Below, piece by piece: positions 45,201 to 56,900 of a stretch of DNA of 64,000 bases (the stretch's first letter is position 1; the number at the start of each line of letters is the position of its first letter). The position numbers were made by a program, and so were the translations under genes. The DNA is from Sclerodactyla briareus (taxonomy: Eukaryota > Echinodermata > Holothuroidea > Dendrochirotida > Sclerodactylidae), in the NCBI GenBank assembly GCA_026419785.1, contig JAODTK010005833.1:310001-374000 (forward strand), in the 5' to 3' direction. Under the pieces are notes generated by a model. The model was not told the DNA's origin. It worked only from the letters and a program-made list of their open reading frames with translations, and searched no databases.

Positions 45201-45589
45201 TTGATATCAACTCCCCACCCCCGCTCCCCCCCCCCCCCCACCACCGCCCACCTCTCTGACACCTTTTCACCCGCAGCCCAAGTGGCTGCGGCCTTTACGG
45301 CTATCCAAAGAGGTTCCGAACCGTGTTCGCAAAAAACATATTGGTTAGTGTTAAAACGATAATCAATATTCAATGTCGGGGTAGCAGGGCATGCTGCCCT
45401 ATGAATAGAATGGAGCAAATTACACATCAGATAAAACGTAAGTTATTCAAACACATCTGGAAACTTTCGCAAACGTGTTAAATCATCAGAAAGAAAACAG
45501 TTCCATAAACAACCACTGATGAACAAACTGAATCTAAAACATCAAGTTCTAGGACTTAACATAAAGTTGTATAAAGAAAGAAAGAAAAA
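45201..45589. other. Unassigned stretch with poly-C run
   Basis: C/A-rich tract at 45,212-45,250, then AT-rich sequence. Nothing else recognised. Confidence 0.35.
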
Positions 45590-45735
45590 GTTGCCTCACC
45601 GAGAGGCAAGATTCGAACACGCAAAGAAAAAGAAAAGTGTATCACTTCGCGATATCAATGGGCCCACGACACAGCTGACTATACAGATAGTTGGGAATAG
45701 TGGTCTCATTCCACGTCGCTCTTCACCAGGTTTCA
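45590..45735 (-). repeat. tRNA-derived SINE-like head
   Basis: On the minus strand an A-box-like 'tagtcagctgtgtcgtggg' is followed by a B-box GTTCGAATCTTGC and 'ctctcggtgaggcaac'. The A- and B-boxes are spaced roughly as in tRNA-derived SINEs, with an AAAGAAAG-rich tract beside the B-box end. No cloverleaf is intact, and no second copy is in the window. Confidence 0.4.
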
Positions 45736-47295
45736 CAAGGCCTCCGTTGTCTTCCCGTTTCTGTTTTAATGCCCGTTGCATTCTTTGCATATCTTGAACC
45801 TGGTTCAACACTCTTTGTGGAGGCCATTATTCAGACTGCAACATTACACACTGCAAAACACGAGTATCTTTGTCACTGGGGGTCGCCATCTTTTATGAGT
45901 GTGGCGAGGTTAATCGGCTCCGGCGTGATTGGGGTAAAATAATTCAGCTGAACTCATAATCGCCCACTGATTGGTTGGAAATGTTCGGAGGGAATATCAG
46001 GATTTTCGGAATAACGAAAGTTTGAACCTTAAAAACTCATTTCTGTACCCGAGATTGCGGTTTTGAACATGATGACATTCCTCAAACTACACATTATCCT
46101 ACAGGTCACATATGCCCAAATCCACTCGAGTCCCCTTTTGGGGGTCCTACAACAAGCGAAATTCAGACCTTCAGCCCACCTCCTATGAGTGACTTGGATA
46201 CAGAAATTACTCAAGCTCGCCTTGGTCTCTGTAAGCTGGGACAGCTTACAGTATAAAAGTTAGAATGAGTATGGATTTCCTCTGCACAAGATTACCGAAT
46301 AGTAATTCTTGCTGTAAGTACACAGAGAAGAATGAGATCCGTGTGATTGTATATCACCATCGAACAGTGTGGGAGTGATGAACAGAGTGGCATTCCATTG
46401 AGGATTAGCAGCCCCCCCACGCCGATAATTACAAGGCTGTCCTGTTGTTGTATAGAGTTTACAATCGAAACCTAGGGGACTACACGAATTCGAGCCAATT
46501 CAAGTGTACAAGTAAGGCACAATCAGCCAAGGAGGATGGGGGGGGGGGGGGATGGGGTGACCAGGTGGGCCCGCAAAATTAAAAAAATAGCGGAAAATCG
46601 GGGGGCAATGGACGTCAACAGGTGGGTCCCCCCACTTTCAAAAGTGATTTTGTATTCACAGTGGTGTGTTTGTACGCTGATTCGCGAGTGGAATCAAATC
46701 TGATGATTGTTAAGACAATTCTCTTACATGGTTCAATACCTTCGAAATTAGAAACCACAGCTGGCCCCTCACTCACTAGGTAACACTAGCCGACTAGGAG
46801 AATAACAGGACGAGGATTGATAGGACCACAAGAATTCCAACATGTTTATTGACATCTTCTCTAGTACCATTCGTACAAGCATTCACACTGCAATTTCGCA
46901 ATCACGTCGTACAATTCCGATTCGAGACGTTTCTCAGTTCGACTAACAAAAATCAACACAATCCAGCGGCTTCTGCCGACAATGATGGAGAGAATAAATC
47001 ACAGAAATCGGTCATCCTTTCGCCCTGTTATGGGCCCTATGGGCCAAGTCGAAGGATTACCCATGTTTCATACTGAGTTCCGATTTTAATCGCATAGGCA
47101 AAATGTGCATAATTTTTCCAAGTGTTTCGCGGGCAATAGCGGTATTCTACCAGACGTTGTAAATAAGCAATGTAATTGCTCCGAATAAGTTTGTTCACTC
47201 AAATATTTCCAGGAGCTTTGGAAGGCAGACTGCCCCCCCCCCCCCCATTTTCCGAGATGGAAAGATTCTGGCGAAAATTTTGGAAGAAAGACAAA
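45736..47295. other. Unassigned stretch
   Basis: Contains a perfect 10-bp-arm hairpin at 46,229-46,251, a G run at about 46,538-46,551 and a C run at about 47,231-47,246. No coding motif. Confidence 0.3.
46229..46251. other. Perfect hairpin, 10-bp arms
   Basis: CTGTAAGCTG, spacer GGA, CAGCTTACAG. Isolated; role unknown. Confidence 0.7.
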
Positions 47296-47400
47296 GTGAC
47301 AAATGCCTGAATTTTCTGCTGAACTTGCCCGAATTCTCGATAAAATGCCCGCAAAACACGCAAAATTTCCGGGCAAACGGGCAAAATTTTCCTGCCCCCA
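47296..47400 (+). repeat. Short degenerate minisatellite (GCCCGAATTT/GCAAAATTTCC words)
   Basis: Five or six units of 15-20 bp with a GCC/GGG - AATTTT theme. The plus frame reading KMPAKHAKFPGKRAKF is a by-product of the repeat. Confidence 0.5.
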
Positions 47401-48115
47401 AATTGGGACATGGTCCTTACTCACTGGCTTTCCTTCGATCCCACAGGGACGTTCGGTAAGGCCCCTGGATCCCACGCAACAAAGCCCGAGTAGGGAATGT
47501 TTGAAACCTACCATTTGTGATATGCGTAAATCATATTAGTATGCACATGACAACTTTTCATTTGTTTGTCCTTACATTCCAATCACACTGCTTTTCCCAG
47601 TTTTAACCCCCCCCCCACCTCATTAAACTACAAAAGGAAAGCAGACAGCGGGTAAGCCCTAAGCCCCCTTGTTCTTAAGCCCCCCCTCCCCTCCTATCAC
47701 CCCCCCTCCCCACCATTCCATACTCTTTCTTCTATACAAAACGATGAACACATAATCACTATAAACATTTCTTTCATGCAAGACCAGACTCGAAACGTCA
47801 TACTTATTTCTGGTTCCCTCCACTCAAGTCGCTTATAGAATGTTTGTATAAAAAAAGATATTGTATTGTACTCATGTATGTTATTATATTGTATTTTATA
47901 TTCGTTTTTCAGTTTAATTCACTATGTAAAATGTGGATGTAGAATGCGCCATCTTGTATATGTAGGTGGAAATAAACTTGAATCTCGAAACTTAAACATT
48001 AGATGGGCGCTATCGAGCCTTGCGAGTGCCGTTTCCGGCGCTAGAGGGTGGAAAAGCTCAATTGTCAAGGTGCGCTTCGCGACAACCGATGTGTCGGTCT
48101 CCGCTTAGAGGTCAA
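47401..48115. other. Unassigned stretch
   Basis: C-rich tracts at about 47,609-47,620 and 47,683-47,715; otherwise nothing recognised. Confidence 0.3.
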
Positions 48116-48400
48116 TTTTATGCGATGTGTCTCCACCACTTTTCGCAACGGATCATGCCCATGGGGGGGGGGGGCGTATTGATTTTCGTTGAAGGGGCTG
48201 CGACCGGTTATCTGAGGCGGAGCGCTACTATCTGTTGGCGTGGAGCGCTCCGCTTCGATGGTCATTTTATTCTCATGTGTCCTCCACCACTTTCCCAAAT
48301 GGATCAATGCCCATGGGGGGGGGGGGCGTAGTGATTTTGTGGAAGGGGCTGCGACCGGTTATCTGAGCGGGAGCGCTACTATTGTTGCGTGGAGCAAACC
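48116..48400 (+). repeat. Tandem duplication, about 149-bp unit
   Basis: 'ttttat(g/t)c..atgtgtc.tccaccactttc' starts at 48,116 and 48,265. Each is followed by 'gcccatgggggggggg', 'gaaggggctgcgaccggttatctgag' and 'ggagcgctactat'. A fragment of a third unit precedes it. Confidence 0.85.
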
Positions 48401-48669
48401 CGAAAAAAGGGGGAGCCTGGAAGACGCCTTAGATACCAGAAATGGAACTTTCTGAGCTATTTGAGGCTGTTTCGTATCGGTTATTATTTTTCCCCATCTC
48501 ATTTATTTTCATTTCTTTCATTACTCCTACAAAATATCTACATAAACTAGACTCGCCTGGCTGGTGAAACCGCAACGTGTATATCCCCCATGTGGCAATC
48601 AGTAGCGAGACAATGTCAATCTCATTTGATACGACTGAGATCAGGTGGTGTCCGATGAGGCCAAAACGA
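48401..48669. other. Unassigned spacer
   Basis: Nothing recognised. Confidence 0.3.
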
Positions 48670-48990
48670 AGTTTGTCCCAAATGATTGTGCCATGTTGCC
48701 GAAAATGCGCAAATCAGTGTAAAAAGGTTTGTGAAGAATCCAAAATGGCCACAGGTGGGGTTCCCATGGGGCGAAAACGAATGTCGGTCCAAACAATCGC
48801 CATGGCCAGAACCTGCAATCTCCGCACGATTTGAAAAAGGGTCGTCCAAGAAAATCCACAAAATGGCCGCGGGTGGGGACCCATGAACGAGAATGAAAGT
48901 GGACGTCCAAAAACTATCGCCATGTTCCGAAACGCCGCATATTAGCGATTAAAAAAGTGTCGTCAAAAAATCCAAGATGGCCGCCCTCGT
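48670..48990 (+). repeat. Tandem array, about 115-bp unit, three copies, with AAGATGGCCGCC-like words
   Basis: 'caatcgccatg(g/t)' anchors recur at about 48,685, 48,798 and 48,915. Each unit ends with AATCCA.AATGGCC (48,738, 48,855) or AATCCAAGATGGCCGCC (48,968-48,984), which resembles a YY1-type core. Any regulatory meaning is untested. Confidence 0.75.
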
Positions 48991-49429
48991 GGTGCTGCGG
49001 CAACGCCCACTTTCGAACTCATCCGATATTTTCATCCGACAAACATGTGTGCAAAGTTTCAAGTCAATCCGACATGCATTGGAGAGTTATTGTGCTAACA
49101 CTAAAATTCTTCGGCGCGTCGGCGGCGGGCGTTGCGAGACAAACCAAAAACCTATTAATAGGTGGGGATAAATTATTCCTAACAGCATAATATCCACTGT
49201 AATACCCATTGAAACATAGCAACATGTTAATTAGGAATCATGTAGGTGATGAAATAACATTGCGGTCTGTTGAAACAGGCTCTTTAGCTCGTTAAGTTTT
49301 TTGCATAAAGTTTTCGACGATTTATGTTTCTCAGCAATGTACTTCTACTTGCGATGCCAATTCATCTTACTGCAAAAATGTGATATGTTGGTATGGTCTG
49401 GCTTTGTTTCCATAATTATGTAATGTTTA
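48991..49429. other. Unassigned stretch
   Basis: Nothing recognised. Confidence 0.3.
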
Positions 49430-50290
49430 CAATAGAGGATGAAGAAATTCATTGGTCAGTTCAAGGTAATTATATCTAAAGAAGAAATCTCTTGGCAGTC
49501 CTAAAACAAATGTTCAATTGTGTCAATTCCTACTTCCACAAAAATGTACGTTGGGTGTGGCCATTTTCTTCATATCAAAAAAAGTAATTGTTCGTTCCCA
49601 GAATACGAGGAGAAATTTGGAATTGAAAGTACTGAATTCTCGTCTGTTTCACAGCGATATAAGTTTCTGAAAACGACGACAACGCTTCATTGGACTAACT
49701 GAAATGGGAGTTCCCGCTTAGCATCTCTTGGACGAGAGTCGTTTCTCTTCATAAGATTGAATATTGTATTGTAGACCCGAAATACCTTACTAGAGACACA
49801 ACCTAATAAACTGTTGTCATTAGGATGGCGTGGCCTCTATCAGGGTGATTTCCAGCTCAATGGAATTGCCGATGGCAGTAAAGGAAAGTTGGACTAAGCT
49901 CATATCGGTATCAACGCAGTGTACGTAATGGTTTGCCACGATCAAAAAGATCATTACATAGATAACACCCCACATTAAGCTTTTTCAAATAACTGAAATT
50001 TCCCGTAACTTCGACGTGGCATTATTCCAGATAATGTTCGGCCGAAGTTGTGTTTTGGACTATGGCATCACCCTTCACTCCACTTTCCCACACTTGAAAT
50101 ATAAAAGGATTTGCAATATTTCTAAAATAAAGAGAAATAAAAATTGCTTTGGAAAAGACTGTGTTGCCAATTTGTTGAGATGGTACGGTCGGTCATTATG
50201 AATCCGGAATTTCTCATCCCGAGGAAAGTTTGTCTCATATGTTTTCCTCAATTCTTGCCGCCGAAGAGGCATGTTCCTGGGTATCATCCA
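49430..50290 (-). mobile_element. Tx1/L1-type LINE C-terminal remnant
   Basis: Minus strand, shifting frames. IIWNNATSKLREIS (about 50,040-49,990) and a GVIYV..LF block lie upstream. KQTRIQYFQFQISPRILGTN with NYFF (about 49,650-49,580), then DMKKMATPNVHFCG and DTIEHLF*DCQEI (about 49,540-49,490) follow. This is the C-terminal 'fQ.rilhRIL.TN..L..m....sp.C.FC....ETieHLFw.C' region of Tx1/L1-group LINEs. The Trp before the last Cys is a stop codon, and one zinc-knuckle Cys is not legible. RT itself was not found; the right limit is approximate. Confidence 0.65.
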
Positions 50291-51879
50291 TGTTGGCTAC
50301 TGCCAATATAAGTACTTACAGTATTGGAAAACTCTGCCCCTTTGGCTTTCACGACTGGTGACATTATTTCGCTGGAGGCATGGATATGGTTCCTACTCAA
50401 AGGTGTATTAGAAAAAGAAAAACAAAACCCCATTCCTCCCTGTCTTGGCCTTTAGCCTGTAGTTGAATGCAAAACGAAGAAACACCCTGCGCGCGGCGAA
50501 CACAAAAAATCATGGCGTGGCATGTTGTGGTAAAATCCAGATATTCTGGCACAAATTCTGACGATTCAGGACGTATCCAGGATTTTCAATAGGCGAGGCG
50601 CAAAGCATGAGTGATCGCGGTCCTAGGGGTTTCCCTCCCCTTTGTAACAAAAAAAATGCTTCCGAAGAAGGGCCTAGATGCGATGGTCTATATGTGACCA
50701 ATTTTAGAAGCCTATTTGTGAACGATTTTTTCCAGAGTCGTTTTCATCATTTTTTTCGTGACGGCATAGAAGGGGGTCTGTTGCGCCCCCAGATTCGCCC
50801 CATCAACTATCCAGTTTTTCGCCCGTTCGATGGTCAATCCTACTCGAATCTTCAGTCCCTCGCATTTTCCCGGAACATTACTCTACGTGCTGGCGCTACA
50901 CCTGCCTACCTAACTGACTCAACTTCAGTGATGTTCCGTGGGTGAACCGGGAGTGGTTGTTAACCAAAGTCCATTGGAACCACTCCCCCCAACAAACCGA
51001 CTTCAACTGCACTCGGTGAACTGCATTCTGCTAACATATACATCACCTGGCCGTGTAAGCTATGCGTCGTGTTTGTAATAATATAACCGAATGTTGGACA
51101 GTTCCATTCCTTGCGCAGCTATGACTTATAATTTGGCAACACCGCAGCAAACAGGACGCTCATTAATCCGCGCGTAGCGCGAGATTTCGCAGAATACTGA
51201 TGATTAAATTTCCAAAATTTACCATTCGAGTTCACTGCGCAAATGACTCGTTATGCTCTCAATGAAGTTTCTTTTATAATTCCACCTGTCGGAGTAGAGG
51301 GCAAGCTAACGGGTCGTATTCTGAATTTTCCTAATGGGTGGCGCACCTTCAACGCCCTAGGGAACTGCAGGATCCCCTATAATGATTCAATTTAATTCAG
51401 TGTAAACATGTCTCTGAGAAACATGTAGCTTGTACCAACAAATTAATGATGGGATTCCGATAGGTCGGAATGTAAGTATCTGTCGACCGAATCGGTCAAA
51501 TGTTGCCACTGTTGCTAGAGAGCGAAATCGCCCGATCGACTCGTGCGACTCCATTAATCGCCGACCGAAATAATCGTGCATTGGACCAACGGCTTTAGTG
51601 AAACATTCGTTTGTGTTTTTTTTTTCTCTGTTGTTCGCTTGAGTGAAGCCTATACTGCTCGGGTGCATGCTGGCTGTAATGGCGATAACGGGCAAGTTAG
51701 TGGTCTGTCTGGATTCGAAATTTGTGGGTGAACTACCATGAGTGGGGATTGAGTTTTAAGGGACTTATGGGTTTCGTTGGGGGACTCCATGCCAGGTAGG
51801 CTTTTGATCGCGAATTCAGCAGGGTCGCAATTCAAGCGAATGCGGTCTGGTTACATTGTGCTAATATATAGGACATCAT
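50291..51879. other. Unassigned stretch, right end possibly LINE 5' region
   Basis: The plus frame at 50,607-50,945 (112 codons) has no recognised domain. From about 51,650 the sequence may belong to the LINE that follows. Confidence 0.3.
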
Positions 51880-54290
51880 TCAAGGTTAATAGGCTCATGG
51901 AGAACGTAGAGGTCGTTGTTGTAGAAGAGGTAGAAACTAACACCTACAGGAAGGACTATCATAGCGTTTCAAGGTCTCGTTAGAGAATTGCTATGAGGGG
52001 TTTGAAGTCTACAAGTCGAAAATGCGATTGGCGTAATCCTACTTAGGTTTGATGGTCGTAGTTAACGGAAGAACGATAATTCGTCTGAAAAGTGGTTAGA
52101 GATGGAGTCACTGACGAGAAGATTGTCCAGCTACATCCATGTTACATGTTTTGGATGAAGAAGGGATTTTTTTTAATAAGTATGGTTTTCTCCTCAATGT
52201 TCTCTTAAAGATGTTGTGTCACGAGCACACTATCCCCATGAAATTACACAATATTGTGTAAATGTTGTTTAAGAAGTTACACATCATAGTGTATTATTTT
52301 CACCTTTGGTGTAACTTTTTTTTTAATATCACTTTTTTAGGATCGTGATGTCGAAGCTCCGGCGTAGTGGAGAATTAATGAATTTTCTTTGTTGTGTTGT
52401 TCGCAAACTAAACGCAGGGGCGAGGTTTACATGCCAGGTTTGAAGGCACATCCTCGGTCTGACAGTGAACACTCACCATGGTATTTGATGTGGATCAGTC
52501 GGAGTTGAATAGTTTGGAGATGGGGGTATGAGCCGTAGTTTGTCAATCTTAGTGGTGTGCCGCTCAGCATACTCGGGTTTTTAGGTTTTCCTAGTTCCTC
52601 GTGGGTCGGAGTTGTTGTACCCGTTCTCTTGATAGCTCTGACTGTAACAACTTTTTTTGATATGCTCAACAAAGTTTCCGGCAAGAATTCATCACCATGG
52701 GGGATTTCAATTAACCAGATATGCCTCGGTCTAATGGTAGTAGTGGCAGACTGGCAAGAATAAGTCTGAATTTTCCAAGATTATGTAGGATTGTTGTTTC
52801 TTATCCCGCTGTTCACTTCCCCACCAGGAACACAATATCTTGTATTTGTCTTGCGCATGATCCGATTCAGGGACAATGTGGAGAGTACGGTAAGCTTGGT
52901 GCAAGTGGTCACGATATTGTCGCTTTTCATGTGTAATATTGGTTCCGTCAATATTCCACAGAATGTGGCTGTTTCCTTGTTTTCCGGAAGCGGATCTGGA
53001 ACTTCTGGGTTCCTGGTAATATCGATGGGCCTGATTTATTATCAGGTTTGAATGCTGTTGGCTCAGGGAGTGAATTTCTTCATGGAGTGAAAGTTTATAG
53101 GTAGGTCATGAAAGCGGTCTCACTCTTCTTGTACTTCAGGCCTGCTAGTCCACCAGTGATGGCAGGTGATTGGGATCAATAAGTGGGGATATATGGTTGT
53201 ATTTTTTTCGATGTTCATTATTCTGAGCCTGGGTCTCATCACATGCTTCAGAAAATCACCCGGCTGCTTGACTAATCTCTAAGATTTACGGAAGATGTTA
53301 CTAGTACTATTGATAAGAGTAACGCTGTTGATGTTCATTTTCATGGACTTCCAGAAAACTTTTGACAAGGTACCTCATAAAACGTCTCCTACCCAAGTTG
53401 CAGAGTTTAAGTTCACCGGCCAAGGATTTTGAAATTTGCCAAAATTCAAATGGGTTTTTCCGATTGCGGGGAATGTTTCTCAACGCCGATAAATTGCAGA
53501 GTGATCATATTCGGTTATAATAACGGTCAATGCTCCTTTCAGTTCGAATAGTCAAGATATCCATTCAGTGAATTCAGAAAAAGTCTTGGTGTGATTTTCG
53601 ATTCTACGTGGCGAACCTTCTAAGCATGTGTGTGGCATGCCGCTAGGAAACGTTATTATTGGATTTCACTTGGACTGACCGTAATTTCAAGTTTTCTCCA
53701 TAAAATATAAAAATGTTGTTAGGCTGTTGATACGATTGGTAATTTCCTACAGAGAATTCCGTGCGTTGTTGTGGATTCTTCATCTTCAAGTTGTCAAATG
53801 AGAACGTTAAAAGAAGAAGCTACCAGATTAATTAAGTTGTCTGTGAGATTTGTCGTATAAGTAAGATTAAAGCTTCCGGTTTAATTGCTTGGTGCAAAGG
53901 ATCGAGGATTCGATTCAGGTTTTTCAAATTGTTCATGTTTTCGACGGCATTCCTTCGATTACGTACTTCTTGGATTTTCTATGTTACCACTAATAGGCGT
54001 CATCGTCTCAATCTTCGTGGCGAACGTTTAGGTTAGTTTCAGGAGTATTTTACCTTTCCAAGTAGTGCTCATGAGTGAAACAACCTCCTCGAAGATGATT
54101 TTTGGGTCTCAGATTGTTCAAGAACAGTCCTGATGTTCTTCTTCGGGAATTGTTGGCGAGTTTTTTGGGGGTTCTGTTGGCTGCCCCCCCCCCTTTTTTT
54201 TGGGGGGGGTGGTTTAGTGGGTATCCAAGTCATTCATCAGGATTTCCACCCTTCTTGCCCATTCCTTACTAACTAAACTAAACTTAATTG
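51880..54290 (+). mobile_element. CR1-group LINE, decayed (family member 2)
   Basis: Same order as the 16.3-19.6 kb element. ORF1 trace MENVEVVVVEEVETNTY (51,897-51,948) is the counterpart of ENVVVVEIGTNNF. Endonuclease has MGDFN (52,697-52,711) followed by a stop, then PDM; VHFPTRNT; and GKLGASGHDIVAFHV (52,889-52,933), where the expected SDH Asp is Gly. Reverse transcriptase has MDFQKTFDKVPHKT (53,343-53,384), which keeps the first catalytic Asp, then LGVIFDST (about 53,588). A tail of ACTAACTAAACTAAAC type ends near 54,290. A GTGTAA-type repeat sits between ORF1 and endonuclease. Not functional. Confidence 0.75.
52213..52335 (+). repeat. GTGTAA-type repeat, copy 4, inside the LINE
   Basis: 'attacacaatattgtgtaa' and 'gttacacatca' match the core of copies 1-3; boundaries diverged. 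It separates the ORF1 and endonuclease remnants, so it probably inserted after the LINE. Confidence 0.55.
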
Positions 54291-54624
54291 AACTACCGGG
54301 TTGCTGCGGTTTTGTATGCCATTGCATCTTCTCTCCTGTAAGATGGGCAGACGCCCTGCGAGCTAGCCTGACAGGGGGGGTCCGTGAAATAATTTTTGGC
54401 AGTTTTGTGTTTGAGCCGTTTCCAGCCTTCAATGGTTACGGGGATCACGAACTGAGGAGTCTTAATTCCGAATAGGGACGAACTGTGTCCTTGGTAGCCT
54501 GTGGAACAGGCTTTCGCTTTGTTCACCTCGTATCACCCTCATTCACACATATGTGTAGGATGATGACTCTTTAACCAATCGTGATTTGCCTAACAAACGC
54601 TCATCGTTATTTCAATCGATCGTT
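54291..54624. other. Unassigned spacer
   Basis: No motif. Confidence 0.3.
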
Positions 54625-55493
54625 TCCATGCCCGCGCGCGGGCGGGCGGCGGTCGGGTGGGCCGGGCTCGCGGGCGGGCGGGCGGACGGGCGGGCGTTTC
54701 TCGAATCGGTCATGATACAGCGATTTTTTTCCGCCCGCCCTCGAGTCCGCGTGGTATTTCGTAATCGATTTCCGGAATTTCCCTGCAATCTTACCGGCTT
54801 GTAGCCCGATAATTGAGAGTAAAGAGGATCATTTTATGTTCAAATAATGTTCCAAACCACATTCACAACTGTTTTCATCAACACTATGGATGAGATCTTA
54901 TACAGATTGTCTCGATTTTTAAGGCCAGACACCTATTTTGAAACATATTTACATGCTTAAAACCATGATATGTCAAGTATTCGATAATTAAATCTCCAAA
55001 AACCTGTCAATTGTGAGTTTTGATGGTGGGCCGTAATCGTTGACATTAATGTTTCAACACTAGGGATGAGATTTATACAGTATTGGCTTATTTTTAAAGG
55101 CCAACACTTTATTGAACCACATATTTACATGTGTTTCACCATTGATAGGTTCAAGTTAATTTGCTAATTAAATCTTCAAAACCTGTCCAATTGTGAAAGT
55201 TGTAATAGTGGGGCGTATCGTTGAACATGTAGAACAATGGTTTCAGAAAATAACACACCGTGTTTAGGTTTTAATCACTAGTATGCGTCCGGTGGTGTTC
55301 GATAAATAATAGTCATAATAATAATAAACAGAATAATAAAATAACATAACAATAATAATAATTTAATAATAAGAATAACACTATAATAATAATCGTAGGT
55401 AATCGTTCTTATATAGGGCATTACACACTAAAAGTGAGAAGAGGTGCTTGATTTCGAAAAAAAACGCCCGACCCGCCCGCCCACGTGCTTGGA
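54625..55493. mobile_element. GC-ended inverted-repeat element, copy 2 (about 0.87 kb)
   Basis: Left end TCCATGCCCGCGCGCGGGCG; right end GCCCGCCCACGTGCTTGGA. Internal order matches copy 1 ('ttctcgaatcggtca', 'cttgtagcccgata', (AAT)n, 'cttatatagggcattacacacta', 'gatttcgaaaaa'). The middle of this copy contains an extra internal repetition ('cttatacagatt..ggccagaca' at about 54,897 and 'tttatacagtattgg..ggccaaca' at about 55,070) that lengthens it. Confidence 0.65.
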
Positions 55494-55974
55494 AACGAGT
55501 CTTCCAAAACGCCCCACCCCCAAATTATTGAAAGTTCCTGTAAATATTTCATACCAAAATATGAGGCGATCTTTCGCGGAATCTACTCAGAGTTGCTCCC
55601 ATCCATTATCACGCCTGTGGATACTGATGATTGCCATCTACGCACCTGATCTGAAGAGCAGAATCCCATTTTAGATATTGTGATGCCATGTCATTCTATA
55701 TATCTAGTGTTCTATCTATTCAGTCCGGTTAAACTTTTGCTTTTTGGGCCACAAAAAATGTTCATGATTGGATGTGAAGTATCGACCAATGGTCACAAAT
55801 GTCATTGACTGATGATCATCGTTTGACCACTAAAGGTCACGGTCATTCAAATAGGCATTAAAGAAACAAAAAAAACAGGGGCACGATAGGCCAATAAGTG
55901 GAAAATGCAATTTCTCCTACGAAATTTGTTGCACAGTGCGGATTTCGTAATATTGATGGTCTATGCAGCCGTAA
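55494..55974. other. Unassigned spacer
   Basis: Nothing recognised apart from the approach to the array. Confidence 0.3.
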
Positions 55975-56900
55975 CCTCGGGGTGTTCAGGAATTTTGATC
56001 CAAGGTCCCACGTGGGGCCCGAGGGCCCCACTTTAGAAATTCACACAATATCGTGAAATTACATCTCTCCCGCAAGCTTAATGTATTTTCTTCGAAGTTA
56101 CAGGTAAGTTACCTTGGGTGGAGGGCCATTAGGGGTGTTCAGGAATTTTGGCCAGGGCCCCCGTTGAGGCACCTAAGGCCCTTATATGAAACACTGTGAT
56201 TTAATCTTTGCATATTCTCTCACAATTCAGTTTGCCACCTGTGATGTTCGGTCATGAATGTTGCGTCTATGTTACCTTCAGGGGGCCCAGGGATTGGGGG
56301 ACTCAAGGACCTAGTGTGGCCTGAGGGCCCACTAGGTGGAATAGCAAAATGCTTATTCATCTTACATATTTTGGTTGCACCAGTAACTGATATTCAGTCA
56401 TAATGATGGTCAACAGTCATACCTTGGGGTAGTTCAGGAATTTTTGATCCAAGGTCGCACTTGGGCCCATTCTATGAATTTCACACCATGGTACTTTGAA
56501 ATGCATCTCTTCCACAAGTACCAATTGATTTCTTTAAAGTACATTGTAATGCTCCTGGTTAGTGGTACCATCGGAGGGGTGTTGCAAACTTCTGGCCTGA
56601 AGGTCCAATGTGGGCCCTAAGGCCCCCATCATGTTAAATCATTGCCAAAATGCTTCTTGATTGTCACAACTCAGTGCTGAGTTCGGTCATAATGAGGGTA
56701 GTAGCCGAACCTTCAGGGTTCTCAGGAATTTTGGACTTGAGGCCCAGTTTGGGCCCAGGGCCCATCACGTGCAATCAAGCAAAATGTTTCTTCTCCTACA
56801 TGCTGATTCTCTATCATAATGATGGAATAGTCATTACGGGGCTTTTCAAGGAATTTTGGTCCAAGGTCCAAGGTCCCACTTGGCCCTACGGCCTATCTAT
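55975..56900 (+). repeat. Degenerate tandem array, period about 147 bp, six to seven units
   Basis: The landmark 'ttcaggaattttg' (or variants) recurs near 55,988, 56,136, 56,290, 56,431, 56,580, 56,722 and 56,850. It is followed each time by '..ccaaggtcc.ac.tgggccc.agggcccac', then 'agcaaaatgctt' and 'cggtcataatgatggta'. Units are strongly diverged, so the array is old. Confidence 0.75.
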
